DNA from: Candidatus Poriferisocius aerobius
Lineage (GTDB): Bacteria; Actinomycetota; Acidimicrobiia; Acidimicrobiales; Bin134
Direction: 5' to 3'
Length of the DNA: 38,786 nt
Assembly: GCA_028278955.1 (NCBI GenBank)
Contig: JAPYOC010000078.1
Location: 1 to 38,786 of the forward strand
Part shown: positions 24,749 to 32,880 of the stretch, piece after piece
Layout of the letters: every line of letters begins with the position of its first letter
How positions within the stretch are numbered: position 1 is the stretch's first letter
Program-made: the position numbers and the translations under genes
The notes under the pieces: generated by a model
The model's input: the letters and a program-made list of their open reading frames with translations, nothing else
What the model was told of the DNA's origin: nothing
Databases searched by the model: none

Positions 24749-26287
24749 CTAGCCCCCGAAATCTGCGGCCCAGTCGCGGGTATGCTCAACCACGCTCTCG
24801 GGGCTGCACGCCAACTCGCCGGGCTCCTCGGGATACACCCGGACGAATGCTCCGTTTTGCACCTGCGACAGCACGAAGCAGGGAATGATGTTCTGGGTGG
24901 TGGCGTAATCGGCAGGACCCCACCAGCCGTTCACATCGAAGGAGGTGAGGCTGCGGGCCTTGTCGAGCACTGCTTGGCGGGTAAGGCCGTTGGGGCCGGA
25001 TTCAGCCACGATCTCATCGACGATCTGCTCTAGCAGCACGCCTCCGGCCCATGCGCCAGCCGCCCACGCGGGCGGGAAGTCGGTGTCGATGGCTTCAATG
25101 AAGTCGGCCAATTCCTGGTTGTACTCAGTCTCGTGGAACGGCAGGTACCAACCCCACGAGTAGGTGCCCTCGACCACGTCGCCAGCCTCCAAGAAGTCGG
25201 GGGTGTAGCACGACAGCGAGCACATCCAGATGATGCTGTCGGCGTCGAGGCCTTGAGCCTCAGCTTCGCTTCGCCACTTGAGCATGGACTCGCCGTCGGA
25301 GCCGGTGTAGGCGAAGTTGGAGTTGTTGTCCCTCATGATCTGGATGAATGCCCCGTACTCCGACTGGGTGGTGAAGCCGCTGATGCCGGGCACGCTGTGG
25401 AAATCCACACCGATGGACGCCATAGCCCGAGCTTGGGGCATGGTCGAGGTGATGGTGGACGGCAAGTCGGACGGCACCAGGAACAGCCCGCTGAGGTCGG
25501 GGGTGACGTTGTCCATGACCCACTGCACGGGGCCGATCTGGCTCTGCACCGTGCGCGGCCCGCTGCCCGAATAGGGGCAAGCGCTGTTGGGCCGGGCGGT
25601 GGCGAACGTCACCACCGAGCATTGGTGGGGCGGCTCGGTGGCGATGTAGGCGAAGTCGGGCACCCCGACTTCATTGCCTCCGGCATCGGGACAGGACTGC
25701 AAATCCGTGGTTTCGAGGCCGAAGAGAACCGTGGTGCCCACCATCGCGAAGGCGCTTTCGCACGCCAACAAGAATCCATTGGTGGTCTCGGTGGGATTGA
25801 TCGCCGAATCGTGCTCGACGACTTCAACCTGCCGGCAGGCCAACCCCCCCTCGGCGTTCACATGGTCGGCCCATGCATTGACCCCGTCCATCGAGCCTTG
25901 GAACAAGCCGGGTGACAGCGGTGAGCCGACATCAGCCATGACCAGCACAGTGATGGTGTCTTCGGTGATCCCGATATCGGAAGCCTCCAAGTCCACTGCC
26001 TCACACGGATCGACTTCTGGCTCTTGCGTCGCAACCGGCCCGGCGTTGGAGTCGTCGCCCAAGCCATCATCCATGGAGTCCTCGCCCATATCGTCGTCTA
26101 TGGAGTCGTCGCCCATATCGTCGTCTATGGAGTCGTCGCCCAAGCCGTCATCCATGGAATCGGATGCCTCCGTCGGGGCGGCAGCGAGAGTGGCCGCGTC
26201 CGAATCGTCGTCGTCATTGCCGCCGCACGCCGCGGCGACCAGTGCGAGAACAGCCAATAAGCAGATGAGCCAACGGAAGTGCTTCAC
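24749..26287 (-). CDS. Branched-chain-amino-acid-type ABC substrate-binding lipoprotein with acidic repeats
   Basis: A 512-residue HAAT-type binding lipoprotein. GTG 26287 is the start that directly precedes a proper signal peptide (KHFRWLICLLAVLALVAAAC, lipid Cys21) and has a G-rich ribosome site. Residues 44-79 are four acidic nonapeptide repeats. The binding fold follows: TITVLVMADVGSPLSPG, GGLACRQVEVVEHDSA and DFIEAIDTDFPPAWAAGAWAG. Several Cys (for example in MCSLSCYTPDF and SACPYSG) could form disulfides outside the cell. It lies 43 bp upstream of the fused permease and heads the second transporter operon. Confidence 0.87.
   Translation of the reverse strand: MKHFRWLICLLAVLALVAAACGGNDDDDSDAATLAAAPTEASDSMDDGLGDDSIDDDMGDDSIDDDMGEDSMDDGLGDDSNAGPVATQEPEVDPCEAVDLEASDIGITEDTITVLVMADVGSPLSPGLFQGSMDGVNAWADHVNAEGGLACRQVEVVEHDSAINPTETTNGFLLACESAFAMVGTTVLFGLETTDLQSCPDAGGNEVGVPDFAYIATEPPHQCSVVTFATARPNSACPYSGSGPRTVQSQIGPVQWVMDNVTPDLSGLFLVPSDLPSTITSTMPQARAMASIGVDFHSVPGISGFTTQSEYGAFIQIMRDNNSNFAYTGSDGESMLKWRSEAEAQGLDADSIIWMCSLSCYTPDFLEAGDVVEGTYSWGWYLPFHETEYNQELADFIEAIDTDFPPAWAAGAWAGGVLLEQIVDEIVAESGPNGLTRQAVLDKARSLTSFDVNGWWGPADYATTQNIIPCFVLSQVQNGAFVRVYPEEPGELACSPESVVEHTRDWAADFGG
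26049..26156 (-). repeat. 27-bp tandem repeat, four units, in binding-protein gene
   Basis: Four 27-base units code for SMDDGLGDD, SIDDDMGDD, SIDDDMGED and SMDDGLGDD. The outer two units resemble each other, as do the inner two. The repeat tract follows the lipid anchor and probably forms an acidic tether between membrane and binding domain. Confidence 0.85.
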
Positions 26288-26409
26288 GATTCCCCCTTTA
26301 CGTAACCGGCTCGCTCCCATGGTGCGGCCAGCGTTATAACGGGCGCCATTATTGCCCATCCGGTGGCCTGTCTGCCATATTTGCGGCCGTCGCCAATGCA
26401 GAACCGAGG

Positions 26410-26483
26410 TGGGCGCGGAGGGACTCGAACCCCCGGCCTCTTCCTTGTAAGGGAAGCGCTCTTGCCGTCTGAGCTACGCGCCC
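26410..26483 (-). tRNA. tRNA-Val (anticodon UAC)
   Basis: Read leftward from 26483: acceptor GGGCGCG pairs with CGCGCCC (26411-26417), the D stem is GCTC/GAGC, and the anticodon stem CTTCC/GGAAG holds the loop CTTACAA, giving anticodon TAC. The T arm has GGTTCGAGTCC. The discriminator is A and CCA is not encoded. Confidence 0.93.
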
Positions 26484-26497
26484 GGCGAGGGCCCAGC

Positions 26498-27328
26498 CTA
26501 CCGGCGCCCTCGAGCTGCTCCCGCACCGACAGCGGCAGGATCGTCGGCCCCGAAGGTGCACCGCTGGGCCAGAGCCTCGGCCAAGAGCGACGGGGTGGCC
26601 GCGGCCATCGGATTGCGGCGCTCGGACAAGTCGTCGGGCACCAGAGACCGGCCCCACGCCTCACCCAGGGCCGCCCCGGCGCCGACGCACACCAGCGCCG
26701 CGCCCAGGTAGTCCCAGGTGGCGTGGCCACCGGGGGTGCAGTCGATGTAGGCGTCAGTGATCCCCTCGGCCACCGCGCACAAGTCCAGGGCGATCGACCC
26801 CATAACCCGGTACTGCTTCCAGCCCAGATGCCGGGGCGGCAAATCGGTCAGCCCCACTGTCGCCCCGGCCAGGCGCTGCTCTGATGACGGCCCTGATCCG
26901 CGACCCCGTCCGTCCCCGGTGGCCGGGGCCAAGCGGCGGCCATCGACGGTTGCCCCCCGCCCCCGGACAGCCCGGTAGGCCTTCCCGCTCGCCAGGTTGA
27001 GCACCAGCGAGGCCGCCATCCCCTTGGAGTCCAACGCGCAAAAGCTGGTGGAGTACCACGGCAGGCCTCGGGCCGCGTTGGACGAGCCGTCCACCGGATC
27101 AAGCACTACCTGGAGCTCCCGATCGGGGTCGTGCGAGCCCGACTCCTCGCTGTACACCCCGAAGCCGGCCTCCGACAGCACCTCTCGGGCCGCCTCGTCG
27201 GCGGCCACGTCAAAGCTGTACTGGCCTTCCCGGTCGCCGGTCAGGCGCCATCCGTCGATGCGGTCCACCACCTCGGCCACCCGGGCCGCGGCCCGGTCGA
27301 AAACCGCCAGTATCTCGTCGCTGTCCAC
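26498..27328 (-). CDS. Inositol monophosphatase family protein
   Basis: A 276-residue Mg-dependent, Li-sensitive-type phosphatase. The metal site is visible as YSEESG (Glu-Glu), then VVLDPVDGSSNAARGLPW (DPxDGSxN), and a C-terminal WDYLGAALVCVGAGA in place of WDxAAG. Such enzymes hydrolyse inositol-1-phosphate, fructose-1,6-bisphosphate, histidinol phosphate or PAP. The Gly/Arg-rich insert near 145-155 and the Ala/Gly tail are lineage-specific. The start is GTG 27328. It is divergent from the unknown gene at 27389 and ends 14 bp before the tRNA-Val gene. Confidence 0.88.
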   Translation of the reverse strand: MDSDEILAVFDRAAARVAEVVDRIDGWRLTGDREGQYSFDVAADEAAREVLSEAGFGVYSEESGSHDPDRELQVVLDPVDGSSNAARGLPWYSTSFCALDSKGMAASLVLNLASGKAYRAVRGRGATVDGRRLAPATGDGRGRGSGPSSEQRLAGATVGLTDLPPRHLGWKQYRVMGSIALDLCAVAEGITDAYIDCTPGGHATWDYLGAALVCVGAGAALGEAWGRSLVPDDLSERRNPMAAATPSLLAEALAQRCTFGADDPAAVGAGAARGRR

Positions 27329-27388
27329 TGAGTGAAACTACCGCTCACAGATAGCCACAAAGAGTCATGTCGTGGCAGTCTGGAACCC

Positions 27389-27958
27389 TTGGCCGTCATC
27401 GATATCGCCACCTTCATCGCCGACCTCAAAGACCACGCCGCCGACCACGGCTTCCACATCCACGATGACCGCCATTTCGTGGAGACCTACTCCATGCGCC
27501 AGGCGTGGGAGGTGGACCTGCACCCCGCCGTCGCCTGCGGCGGTCCGCTCGACGTGCACATCATCCTCGAAGTCGACCCCCGGGCGATGCTGGGCTTCGA
27601 AGACCATGTGATGGAGTTGCCCGAGGGGGTGGAGCCCACCGAGAACTTCAGGCTGCCCCTGGTGGTGTCGTGGAGCCTGCCGCCGCTGCCCGACGGCCCC
27701 GACCTGCTGCTGTTGGCCACCGACCTGGCCGGCATCGGAGGCATGGACCTGCCCTTGGACGTGTCGGCCATTGACGCCTACGCCGCGGTCACCGACGCCC
27801 CGGAGCGGACCATCTCCATCACGGCCCGAGTGGAGGTGCCGATCGCCGGCATGTTCACCGGCCGGGAATGCCTCGGCAGCCTGATGCCCAAGGTGGCCGA
27901 GATCAGCGAGTTCCTGCTGGACCGGGTGCCGGCCTGGCTGGGAGACGACCTGGTCTGA
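27389..27958 (+). CDS. Conserved hypothetical protein
   Basis: A soluble protein of about 189 residues if translation starts at TTG 27389 (LAVIDIATFIADLKDH), or 208 from GTG 27332, which would leave only 3 bases to the divergent phosphatase start. Blocks include FHIHDDRHFVETYSMRQAWEVDLHP, GPLDVHIILEVDPRAMLGFEDH and FRLPLVVSWSLPPLPDGPDL. The alternating strands and acidic helices suggest a single alpha/beta domain. I do not recognise the family. The codon pattern is consistent with the surrounding genes, so it is very likely a real gene. Confidence 0.65.
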   Translation: MAVIDIATFIADLKDHAADHGFHIHDDRHFVETYSMRQAWEVDLHPAVACGGPLDVHIILEVDPRAMLGFEDHVMELPEGVEPTENFRLPLVVSWSLPPLPDGPDLLLLATDLAGIGGMDLPLDVSAIDAYAAVTDAPERTISITARVEVPIAGMFTGRECLGSLMPKVAEISEFLLDRVPAWLGDDLV

Positions 27959-28028
27959 GCGCTCACCGGCCAGGCGACGAGCCAGCCCGCTGCCCCATGG
28001 CGGCAGCCGCTTGGTAGAGTGGGGGGCG

Positions 28029-28838
28029 GTGATCCGCCAGCTCAAAATCCTCATTGCGCCGGAAATCGCCAGCACGGCGCGCAGCTGGCAAAGCTGGCGC
28101 ACCTTTCCCGGCCAGGTACTCCTCGTGACGTTGGCCGCCCTGATCTATTTCGGTGTGCGGATGATCACCAAAGGCGCCGAGGCTGCCGCCTTCAAGAACG
28201 CCTACGACCTCCTCAGCGTCGAGTCCGCCCTGGGCCTGGACATCGAGGCGTGGGCGCAGTCGGCGGTGCTCGACTACCACTGGGCGGTCACCTTCTTCAA
28301 CTGGGTGTACATCTGGCTGCACTGGCCGGTGATCATCGTGTCGCTGCTGGCGCTGTACCACTACAACAGGCGTCGCTACACCCTCCTGCGCAATGCCATG
28401 ATCGTGTCCGGGGCGCTGGGCCTGGTGTTCTTCGCCTTCTTCCCGGTGGCCCCGCCCCGGTTCTTCGGTGGGTTCACCGACACCGTCGCCGAGCTGTCCA
28501 CCTCCTACAAGTACCTCCAGCCCCCGTCGATCGTGAACAAGTACGCCGCCCTGCCCAGCTTCCACGTGGGGTGGAACGTGCTGGCCTGCGTGGTGGTCTT
28601 CCGCAGCACCCGGTCGATTCCGGTGAGGGTCTTCGCCGTGGCCTCGCCGCTTTTGATGTCGGCGGCGGTGGTGCTCACCGGCAACCACTGGGTGATCGAC
28701 GGCCTGGTGGGCACGGCGCTGGCGATGATCGGCCTCTATGCCGCCCAACGCCTGGGCTGGCTGACCCGCCGGTGGCAGGAGCCGGCCGGCGAAAAGGTGG
28801 GCCCGGCGGGGATCGAACCCGCGACCGAGCGATTATGA
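28029..28838 (+). CDS. PAP2-family (PAP2_3/AUR1-like) membrane phosphatase
   Basis: A protein of about 269 residues with five or six membrane helices. It has the acid-phosphatase/vanadium-peroxidase motifs in PAP2_3 form: a PVAPPRFF segment, YAALPSFHVGWN (PSxH) and LTGNHWVIDGLVG (HxxxD). Relatives hydrolyse or transfer phosphate on lipid or inositol phospholipid substrates at the membrane. GTG 28029 with a G-rich ribosome site is preferred over TTG 28011. The reading frame ends inside the oppositely oriented tRNA-Ile2 gene, and its last dozen residues (GPAGIEPATERL) are simply the antisense of that tRNA. Confidence 0.88.
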   Translation: MIRQLKILIAPEIASTARSWQSWRTFPGQVLLVTLAALIYFGVRMITKGAEAAAFKNAYDLLSVESALGLDIEAWAQSAVLDYHWAVTFFNWVYIWLHWPVIIVSLLALYHYNRRRYTLLRNAMIVSGALGLVFFAFFPVAPPRFFGGFTDTVAELSTSYKYLQPPSIVNKYAALPSFHVGWNVLACVVVFRSTRSIPVRVFAVASPLLMSAAVVLTGNHWVIDGLVGTALAMIGLYAAQRLGWLTRRWQEPAGEKVGPAGIEPATERL

Positions 28839-28870
28839 GTCGCCTGCTCTGACCACTGAGCTACGGGCCC
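28798..28870 (-). tRNA. tRNA-Ile2 (anticodon CAU, lysidine-modified)
   Basis: Acceptor GGGCCCG pairs with CGGGCCC (28799-28805). The anticodon arm GGCGA-CTCATAA-TCGCT has CAT. The body closely matches bacterial ileX-type tRNA (AGAGCAGGCGACTCATAAT), not initiator or elongator Met, so it should read AUA after TilS lysidine modification. The discriminator is A and CCA is not encoded. Confidence 0.85.
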
Positions 28871-28916
28871 GCCCACAGCCTAGATCGACACGCCCGCCGG
28901 CCTGGGGCCAGTTTGG

Positions 28917-28989
28917 CTCCGGGGGTGAGACTCGAACTCACAACCTAGCGGTTAACAGCCGCTTGCTCTGCCGGTTGAGCTACCCCGGA
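28917..28989 (-). tRNA. tRNA-Asn (anticodon GUU)
   Basis: Acceptor TCCGGGG pairs with CCCCGGA (28918-28924). The anticodon arm AGCGG-CTGTTAA-CCGCT gives GTT, and the T arm is GTGAG-TTCGAGT-CTCAC. The discriminator is G. The next three bases (28916-28914) read CCA, so CCA may be encoded here, unlike in the other two tRNA genes. The 101 bases after it hold no gene. Confidence 0.93.
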
Positions 28990-29090
28990 TCGACCTGAGA
29001 TTTTACCCCCCGACGGGCTGGCCCACCCATCCAATACGGGCATCGCCCAAGGCGGGCCCCACCCGATATGAACATCGCGGGGACGACGAG

Positions 29091-31409
29091 CTAGTCGGAG
29101 GCCGAGGCGATCAGGCCGAGCACCGTATCGGGGTCGAGCGGCTGGCGGTTGGGGTAGGCCCCGAAGGGGGCCAGCGCGTCGGCCACCGCGTTGAACACCG
29201 CCGGGGGCGCGCCGATGGCCCCGCCCTCCCCGGTTCCCTTGTGCCCGCCGGGGGTGTCGGAGGGCACCACCACATGGCCGGTCTCCAACTCGGGAACCTC
29301 GGCTGCGGTGGGCACCAGATAGTCGAGGAAGGTGGAGGCCAGCGGATTGCCGCTCTCGTCGTAGACGCAGTGCTCGTACAGCACCCCGCCGATGCCCTGC
29401 GCCACTCCCCCCGCAATCTGGCCGTCGACCACCATGGGATTGATCAGCACCCCGCAGTCCTCGCTCACCACATAGCGCAGCAGCGAAACCTTGCCCGTGC
29501 CAGGATCCAGCTCGCAGACGCACATGTGGCAGGCGTTGGAGTGGGTACTGGGAGGCGCCTTGTAGCGGGCGGTGTGCTCGAGGCCGGCGTCCATGCCCGC
29601 GGGCAGCGCATCGGAGTTCTGGTAGGCGGTGGCCGCCACCTGCGCCATCGTCATCGAGGCCGCCGGTGTGCCCCTCACCGAGATCACCCCGTCGGCCACC
29701 TCCAAGTCGTCGGCCGAGGCCTCCATCAGGTGGGCGGCGATGGCCACCACCTTGTCCCGCACGCCCGAGGCCGCGGCCCGGGCCGCACCGCCGGCGATCA
29801 CCGCCGAGCGGCTGCCGCCGGTGCCGAACCCGTAGCCCGAGCCGTGGCCCTGGTGCAAGGTGACGTCTTCGGGACGCACCCCGAGCTCGTCGGCCACCAG
29901 CTGCGCCATGGTGGTCTCCAGGCTCTGGCCGTGCGAGCCGGTGCCCATGAACACGTTGACGCTGCCGTCCACCTCCACTCGCAGCATGGCCGACTCGGTG
30001 CCCAGCGGGCCCATGCCCATCGACGTGGGCTCGATGTACAGGGCCATGCCCAGGCCCAGATAGCGGCCCTGCTCGCGGGCCTCGGCCTGCTCGGCCCGGA
30101 ACTCGTCGTAGCCGATCATCTCGGCGGCCTGCTCCAGGGTCTGCTCCGGGGAGATGGTGGTCTCGAAGGACAGCCCGGTGGGCGCCTCATAGGGCAGATC
30201 CCCGGGCCTCAGCACGTTGCGGCGGCGCAGCTCGAGGGGGTCCATGCCGACCTCCCGGGCCACCCGGTCGATCATCTGCTCCCGGGCCACGCTCTCCATC
30301 TGCCACGGGCCCCGGTAGGCCCCCCGGCCGCAGGTGTTGGTGTACACCGTGCGGGCCCGCCAGCTCACCGGCCCCATGCGGTAGGGGCCGGGGAACAGCA
30401 TCGCGGCCATGGCCCCCGGGGTGGCCGGGCCGCCCAGCGGATAGGCGCCGTCGTCTTCGAGCTGGTCCAGGTCGGCGGCCAAGAAGCAGCCGTCGCCGTC
30501 CACCGCCATGGACACGGCCATCTGCTCGATGCGGGCGTGGTTGGAGGCCATCAGGTTCTCACGGCGGTCCTCGATCCACTTCAGCGGGCTGGCGAGCAGC
30601 TTTGCCGCCACCAGCACGGCCATGTCCTCTCGGCCCAAGAACATCTTCTGGCCGAAGCCGCCGCCCACGTCGCCGAAGTGCACCACCATCTTGTGCTCGC
30701 CGATGCCCAGCACCCGGGCCCCCACCAGCTGCATTTCATGGGGGCTCTGGCTCGAGGCCCACACTTCCATCACCCCGGCGTGGGGCTGCCAGGAGGCCAC
30801 GATGCCCCGGGTCTCCATGGGCACGTTGGTCTGTCGGTGCTGGTGCCAAGTCTCGGTGATGATGTGGGCGGCGTTCTCGAAAGCCTCCTGCTGGGTCGGG
30901 TTGGGCACGGCCACGTCGTGGGCCAGGTTGCCGCCCAGCTCCGGGTGGACGTGGTGCTCGGAGTCGGCCGCGGTCTCGTAGTCCACCACCGGGTCGAGCG
31001 GCTCGAACTCCGCCTCCACCAGGTCGAGGGCGTCCTCGGCGATGTAGCGGCTCTCAGCCACCACCATCACATAGGGATCGCCCACGAAGCGCACATCGCC
31101 GTCGGCCAGCATGTTGGCCGGGGGGGCGGGCGAGGTGGGCGGGTACAGCGATGCCCGCAGCGAGTCGTTGTGGGGATTCAGGTCGGCGCCGGTGAACACG
31201 GCGCGGACCCCTTCCAGCGCCTCGGCCGCCGTGGTGTCGAGCTGGGTGATGGCCGCCCGGGCCAGGTCGCTGCGCCCGAAGGCTGCGTGGAGCATGCCGG
31301 GCAGCGCAATGTCGTCCACATACCGGCCGTGCCCGGTAACCAGGCGGGGATCCTCCAGCCGCTTGACCGACTGGCCGACGTAGCGGCCCGCAGCGGCGGT
31401 GCCGGCCAT
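29091..31409 (-). CDS. Molybdenum hydroxylase large subunit (xanthine dehydrogenase family)
   Basis: A 772-residue molybdopterin-binding subunit. The start at ATG 31409 overlaps the stop of the 2Fe-2S gene (TGATG) and is followed by VGQSVKRLEDPRLVTGHGRYVDDI. Cofactor motifs are QTNVPMETRG, GGGFGQKMFLGRED and CGRGAYRGPWQME (AYRGPW at about 364-369). The catalytic Glu is in GTGEGGAIGAPPA, near residue 728. True CO dehydrogenase form I has AYxCSFR, so this is not a CO dehydrogenase on motif grounds. It more likely hydroxylates an aldehyde, aromatic or N-heterocycle. It is the third gene of a FAD, 2Fe-2S, Mo operon. Confidence 0.9.
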   Translation of the reverse strand: MAGTAAAGRYVGQSVKRLEDPRLVTGHGRYVDDIALPGMLHAAFGRSDLARAAITQLDTTAAEALEGVRAVFTGADLNPHNDSLRASLYPPTSPAPPANMLADGDVRFVGDPYVMVVAESRYIAEDALDLVEAEFEPLDPVVDYETAADSEHHVHPELGGNLAHDVAVPNPTQQEAFENAAHIITETWHQHRQTNVPMETRGIVASWQPHAGVMEVWASSQSPHEMQLVGARVLGIGEHKMVVHFGDVGGGFGQKMFLGREDMAVLVAAKLLASPLKWIEDRRENLMASNHARIEQMAVSMAVDGDGCFLAADLDQLEDDGAYPLGGPATPGAMAAMLFPGPYRMGPVSWRARTVYTNTCGRGAYRGPWQMESVAREQMIDRVAREVGMDPLELRRRNVLRPGDLPYEAPTGLSFETTISPEQTLEQAAEMIGYDEFRAEQAEAREQGRYLGLGMALYIEPTSMGMGPLGTESAMLRVEVDGSVNVFMGTGSHGQSLETTMAQLVADELGVRPEDVTLHQGHGSGYGFGTGGSRSAVIAGGAARAAASGVRDKVVAIAAHLMEASADDLEVADGVISVRGTPAASMTMAQVAATAYQNSDALPAGMDAGLEHTARYKAPPSTHSNACHMCVCELDPGTGKVSLLRYVVSEDCGVLINPMVVDGQIAGGVAQGIGGVLYEHCVYDESGNPLASTFLDYLVPTAAEVPELETGHVVVPSDTPGGHKGTGEGGAIGAPPAVFNAVADALAPFGAYPNRQPLDPDTVLGLIASASD

Positions 31410-31894
31410 CACTCCCCTGCTCTCATAGCGGCGGCGGCTTGGCGGGTGGCGGCCACGATGCCCTGATAGCCGGTGCAGCGGCATAGGTTGCCGGCGATGC
31501 CGTGGCGGATCTCGTCGTCGGTGGGATCGGGGTTGGCCTCCAAGAAGGCGGCCACCGACAGGATGAAACCGGGGGTGCAGAACCCGCACTGGAGGCCGTG
31601 GCAGTCGCGGAACGCCTCCTGCACCGGGTGGAGCGTCTCGGGGTCAGGGGCGAGCCCCTCCACGGTGGTGATGTCGGCGCCGTCGGCCTGCACCGCGAAC
31701 AAAAGACAGGAGCGCACGGCCTCGCCGTCCATCAGCACGGTGCACGAGCCGCACACCCCGTGCTCGCAGCCCACGTGCACGCCGGTGCACAGGGCCTGCT
31801 CCCGCAGGAAGTCGGCCAGAGTCAGGCGGGGCTCGCCCCGGCCTCGGCGGGTGCGCCCGTTGACCGTCATCGACAGGGATTTTTGATCAGCCAT
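31409..31894 (-). CDS. Molybdenum hydroxylase 2Fe-2S small subunit
   Basis: A 161-residue electron-transfer subunit with ATG at 31894. The plant-type cluster is CEHGVCGSCTVLMDGEAVRSC and the second cluster is GLQCGFCTPGFI with AGNLCRCTGYQGI. All eight Cys ligands are present. It passes electrons from the molybdenum site to FAD. The start overlaps the end of the FAD subunit by 8 bases and its stop overlaps the large-subunit start, so the three genes are translationally coupled. Confidence 0.93.
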   Translation of the reverse strand: MADQKSLSMTVNGRTRRGRGEPRLTLADFLREQALCTGVHVGCEHGVCGSCTVLMDGEAVRSCLLFAVQADGADITTVEGLAPDPETLHPVQEAFRDCHGLQCGFCTPGFILSVAAFLEANPDPTDDEIRHGIAGNLCRCTGYQGIVAATRQAAAAMRAGE

Positions 31895-32771
31895 CGCCGG
31901 CCTCCTTTCGCAGCTGCGCCAGCGCATCGGCCAGCACCCGGCCCACCAGAGTGGAACCGGCCCGGCGGCGGTATTCGGCGCTGGCGTGGACATCGCCGAC
32001 CGGGTCCATGTCGTCGGCGGCCAGCCTCCCGATCTCAGCGGCGTCGGCGTCGGCCGCGGCCAGCCCCATCAGCGCCGCCTCCACCGACGCAGCCCGCCGC
32101 GGGGTGGGGCCCACGCCCAGCATTCCCACCGCGGCCCGGTTGATGCGGCCCTGACCGTCGGTGCCGATGCCCACCGCGGCGCCGGCCAATGCGAAGTCGC
32201 CGCTGCGCCGGGCGATCTCGTCAAAGGCGAACCCGGCCGGCCGTTCCCACGAAGGGAACCGCAGCGCCACCAGCAGCTCATTGGGGGCCACCGCGGTCAT
32301 GAACGTGGACTCGAAGAACTCCGCCGCCGACGCTTCCCGGGTGCCTGATGCCGAGGCGATCTCGGCCACCCCGTCGAGAGCCAGCATCACCGCGGGGTAC
32401 TCCGACGCTGGGTCGGCGTGGGCCACCGAACCGCCGATGGTGCCCCGGTTGCGGATCTGGAAGTGGCCGATGTGGGGGCTGGCCAAGTGCAGAAGCGGCA
32501 CCCGCTCGGCCACTGCGGCGTCGGTTTCGACGACCGCTTGACGGGTCATGGCGCCGATGCGGACCCCGCCGTTGCCGACCGCCACGCCGAACAGCTCATC
32601 CACCCGGTTCAAGTCCACGATGTGCTCGAAGCGGGTTAGGCGCATAGCCAGCATGGGCACCAGGCTCTGCCCCCCGGCCAGCGGTTTCGCGTCGTCGCCG
32701 TGTTCGTCGAGCAAGGCCACCGACTCGGCCACCGACTCGGGAGCGTGATAGTCGAAGGGAGCAGGCTTCAC
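31887..32771 (-). CDS. Molybdenum hydroxylase FAD-binding medium subunit
   Basis: A 294-residue FAD subunit; GTG 32771 begins KPAPFDYHAPESVAESVALL, the family N-terminus, so the upstream extension is rejected. FAD motifs are KPLAGGQSLVPMLAMRL (about 31-47) and NRGTIGGSVAHADPASEYP. The C-terminal block matches the CoxM/XDH FAD-subunit end (GDVHASAEYRRRAGSTLVGRVL). It heads the operon, and its promoter lies in the 109-bp gap shared with the divergent methyltransferase. Confidence 0.92.
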   Translation of the reverse strand: MKPAPFDYHAPESVAESVALLDEHGDDAKPLAGGQSLVPMLAMRLTRFEHIVDLNRVDELFGVAVGNGGVRIGAMTRQAVVETDAAVAERVPLLHLASPHIGHFQIRNRGTIGGSVAHADPASEYPAVMLALDGVAEIASASGTREASAAEFFESTFMTAVAPNELLVALRFPSWERPAGFAFDEIARRSGDFALAGAAVGIGTDGQGRINRAAVGMLGVGPTPRRAASVEAALMGLAAADADAAEIGRLAADDMDPVGDVHASAEYRRRAGSTLVGRVLADALAQLRKEAGDG

Positions 32772-32880
32772 CGCCGGGAACTGTAGCCGCCGTGCCGCCG
32801 GCGTCGCTCCAATCGTCGGCTCAAGAGCCCGCAAGACCATGTCGCTGCGGCCCAGCGGGCCGTTCTGGCAGACTGGGGCG

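Noticed and set aside
28798-28870. Call as tRNA-Met because of anticodon CAT
   Set aside because: The body matches ileX-type tRNA-Ile2 (AGAGCAGGCGACTCATAAT), so the C is expected to be lysidine and the tRNA to read AUA.
29091-31409. Large subunit as aerobic CO dehydrogenase CoxL
   Set aside because: The active-site motif is AYRGPW instead of AYxCSFR.
29241-31466. Long plus-strand open frame (741 residues) antisense to the Mo subunit
   Set aside because: Low-complexity His/Gly-rich product with no domain; the opposite strand encodes all cofactor motifs.
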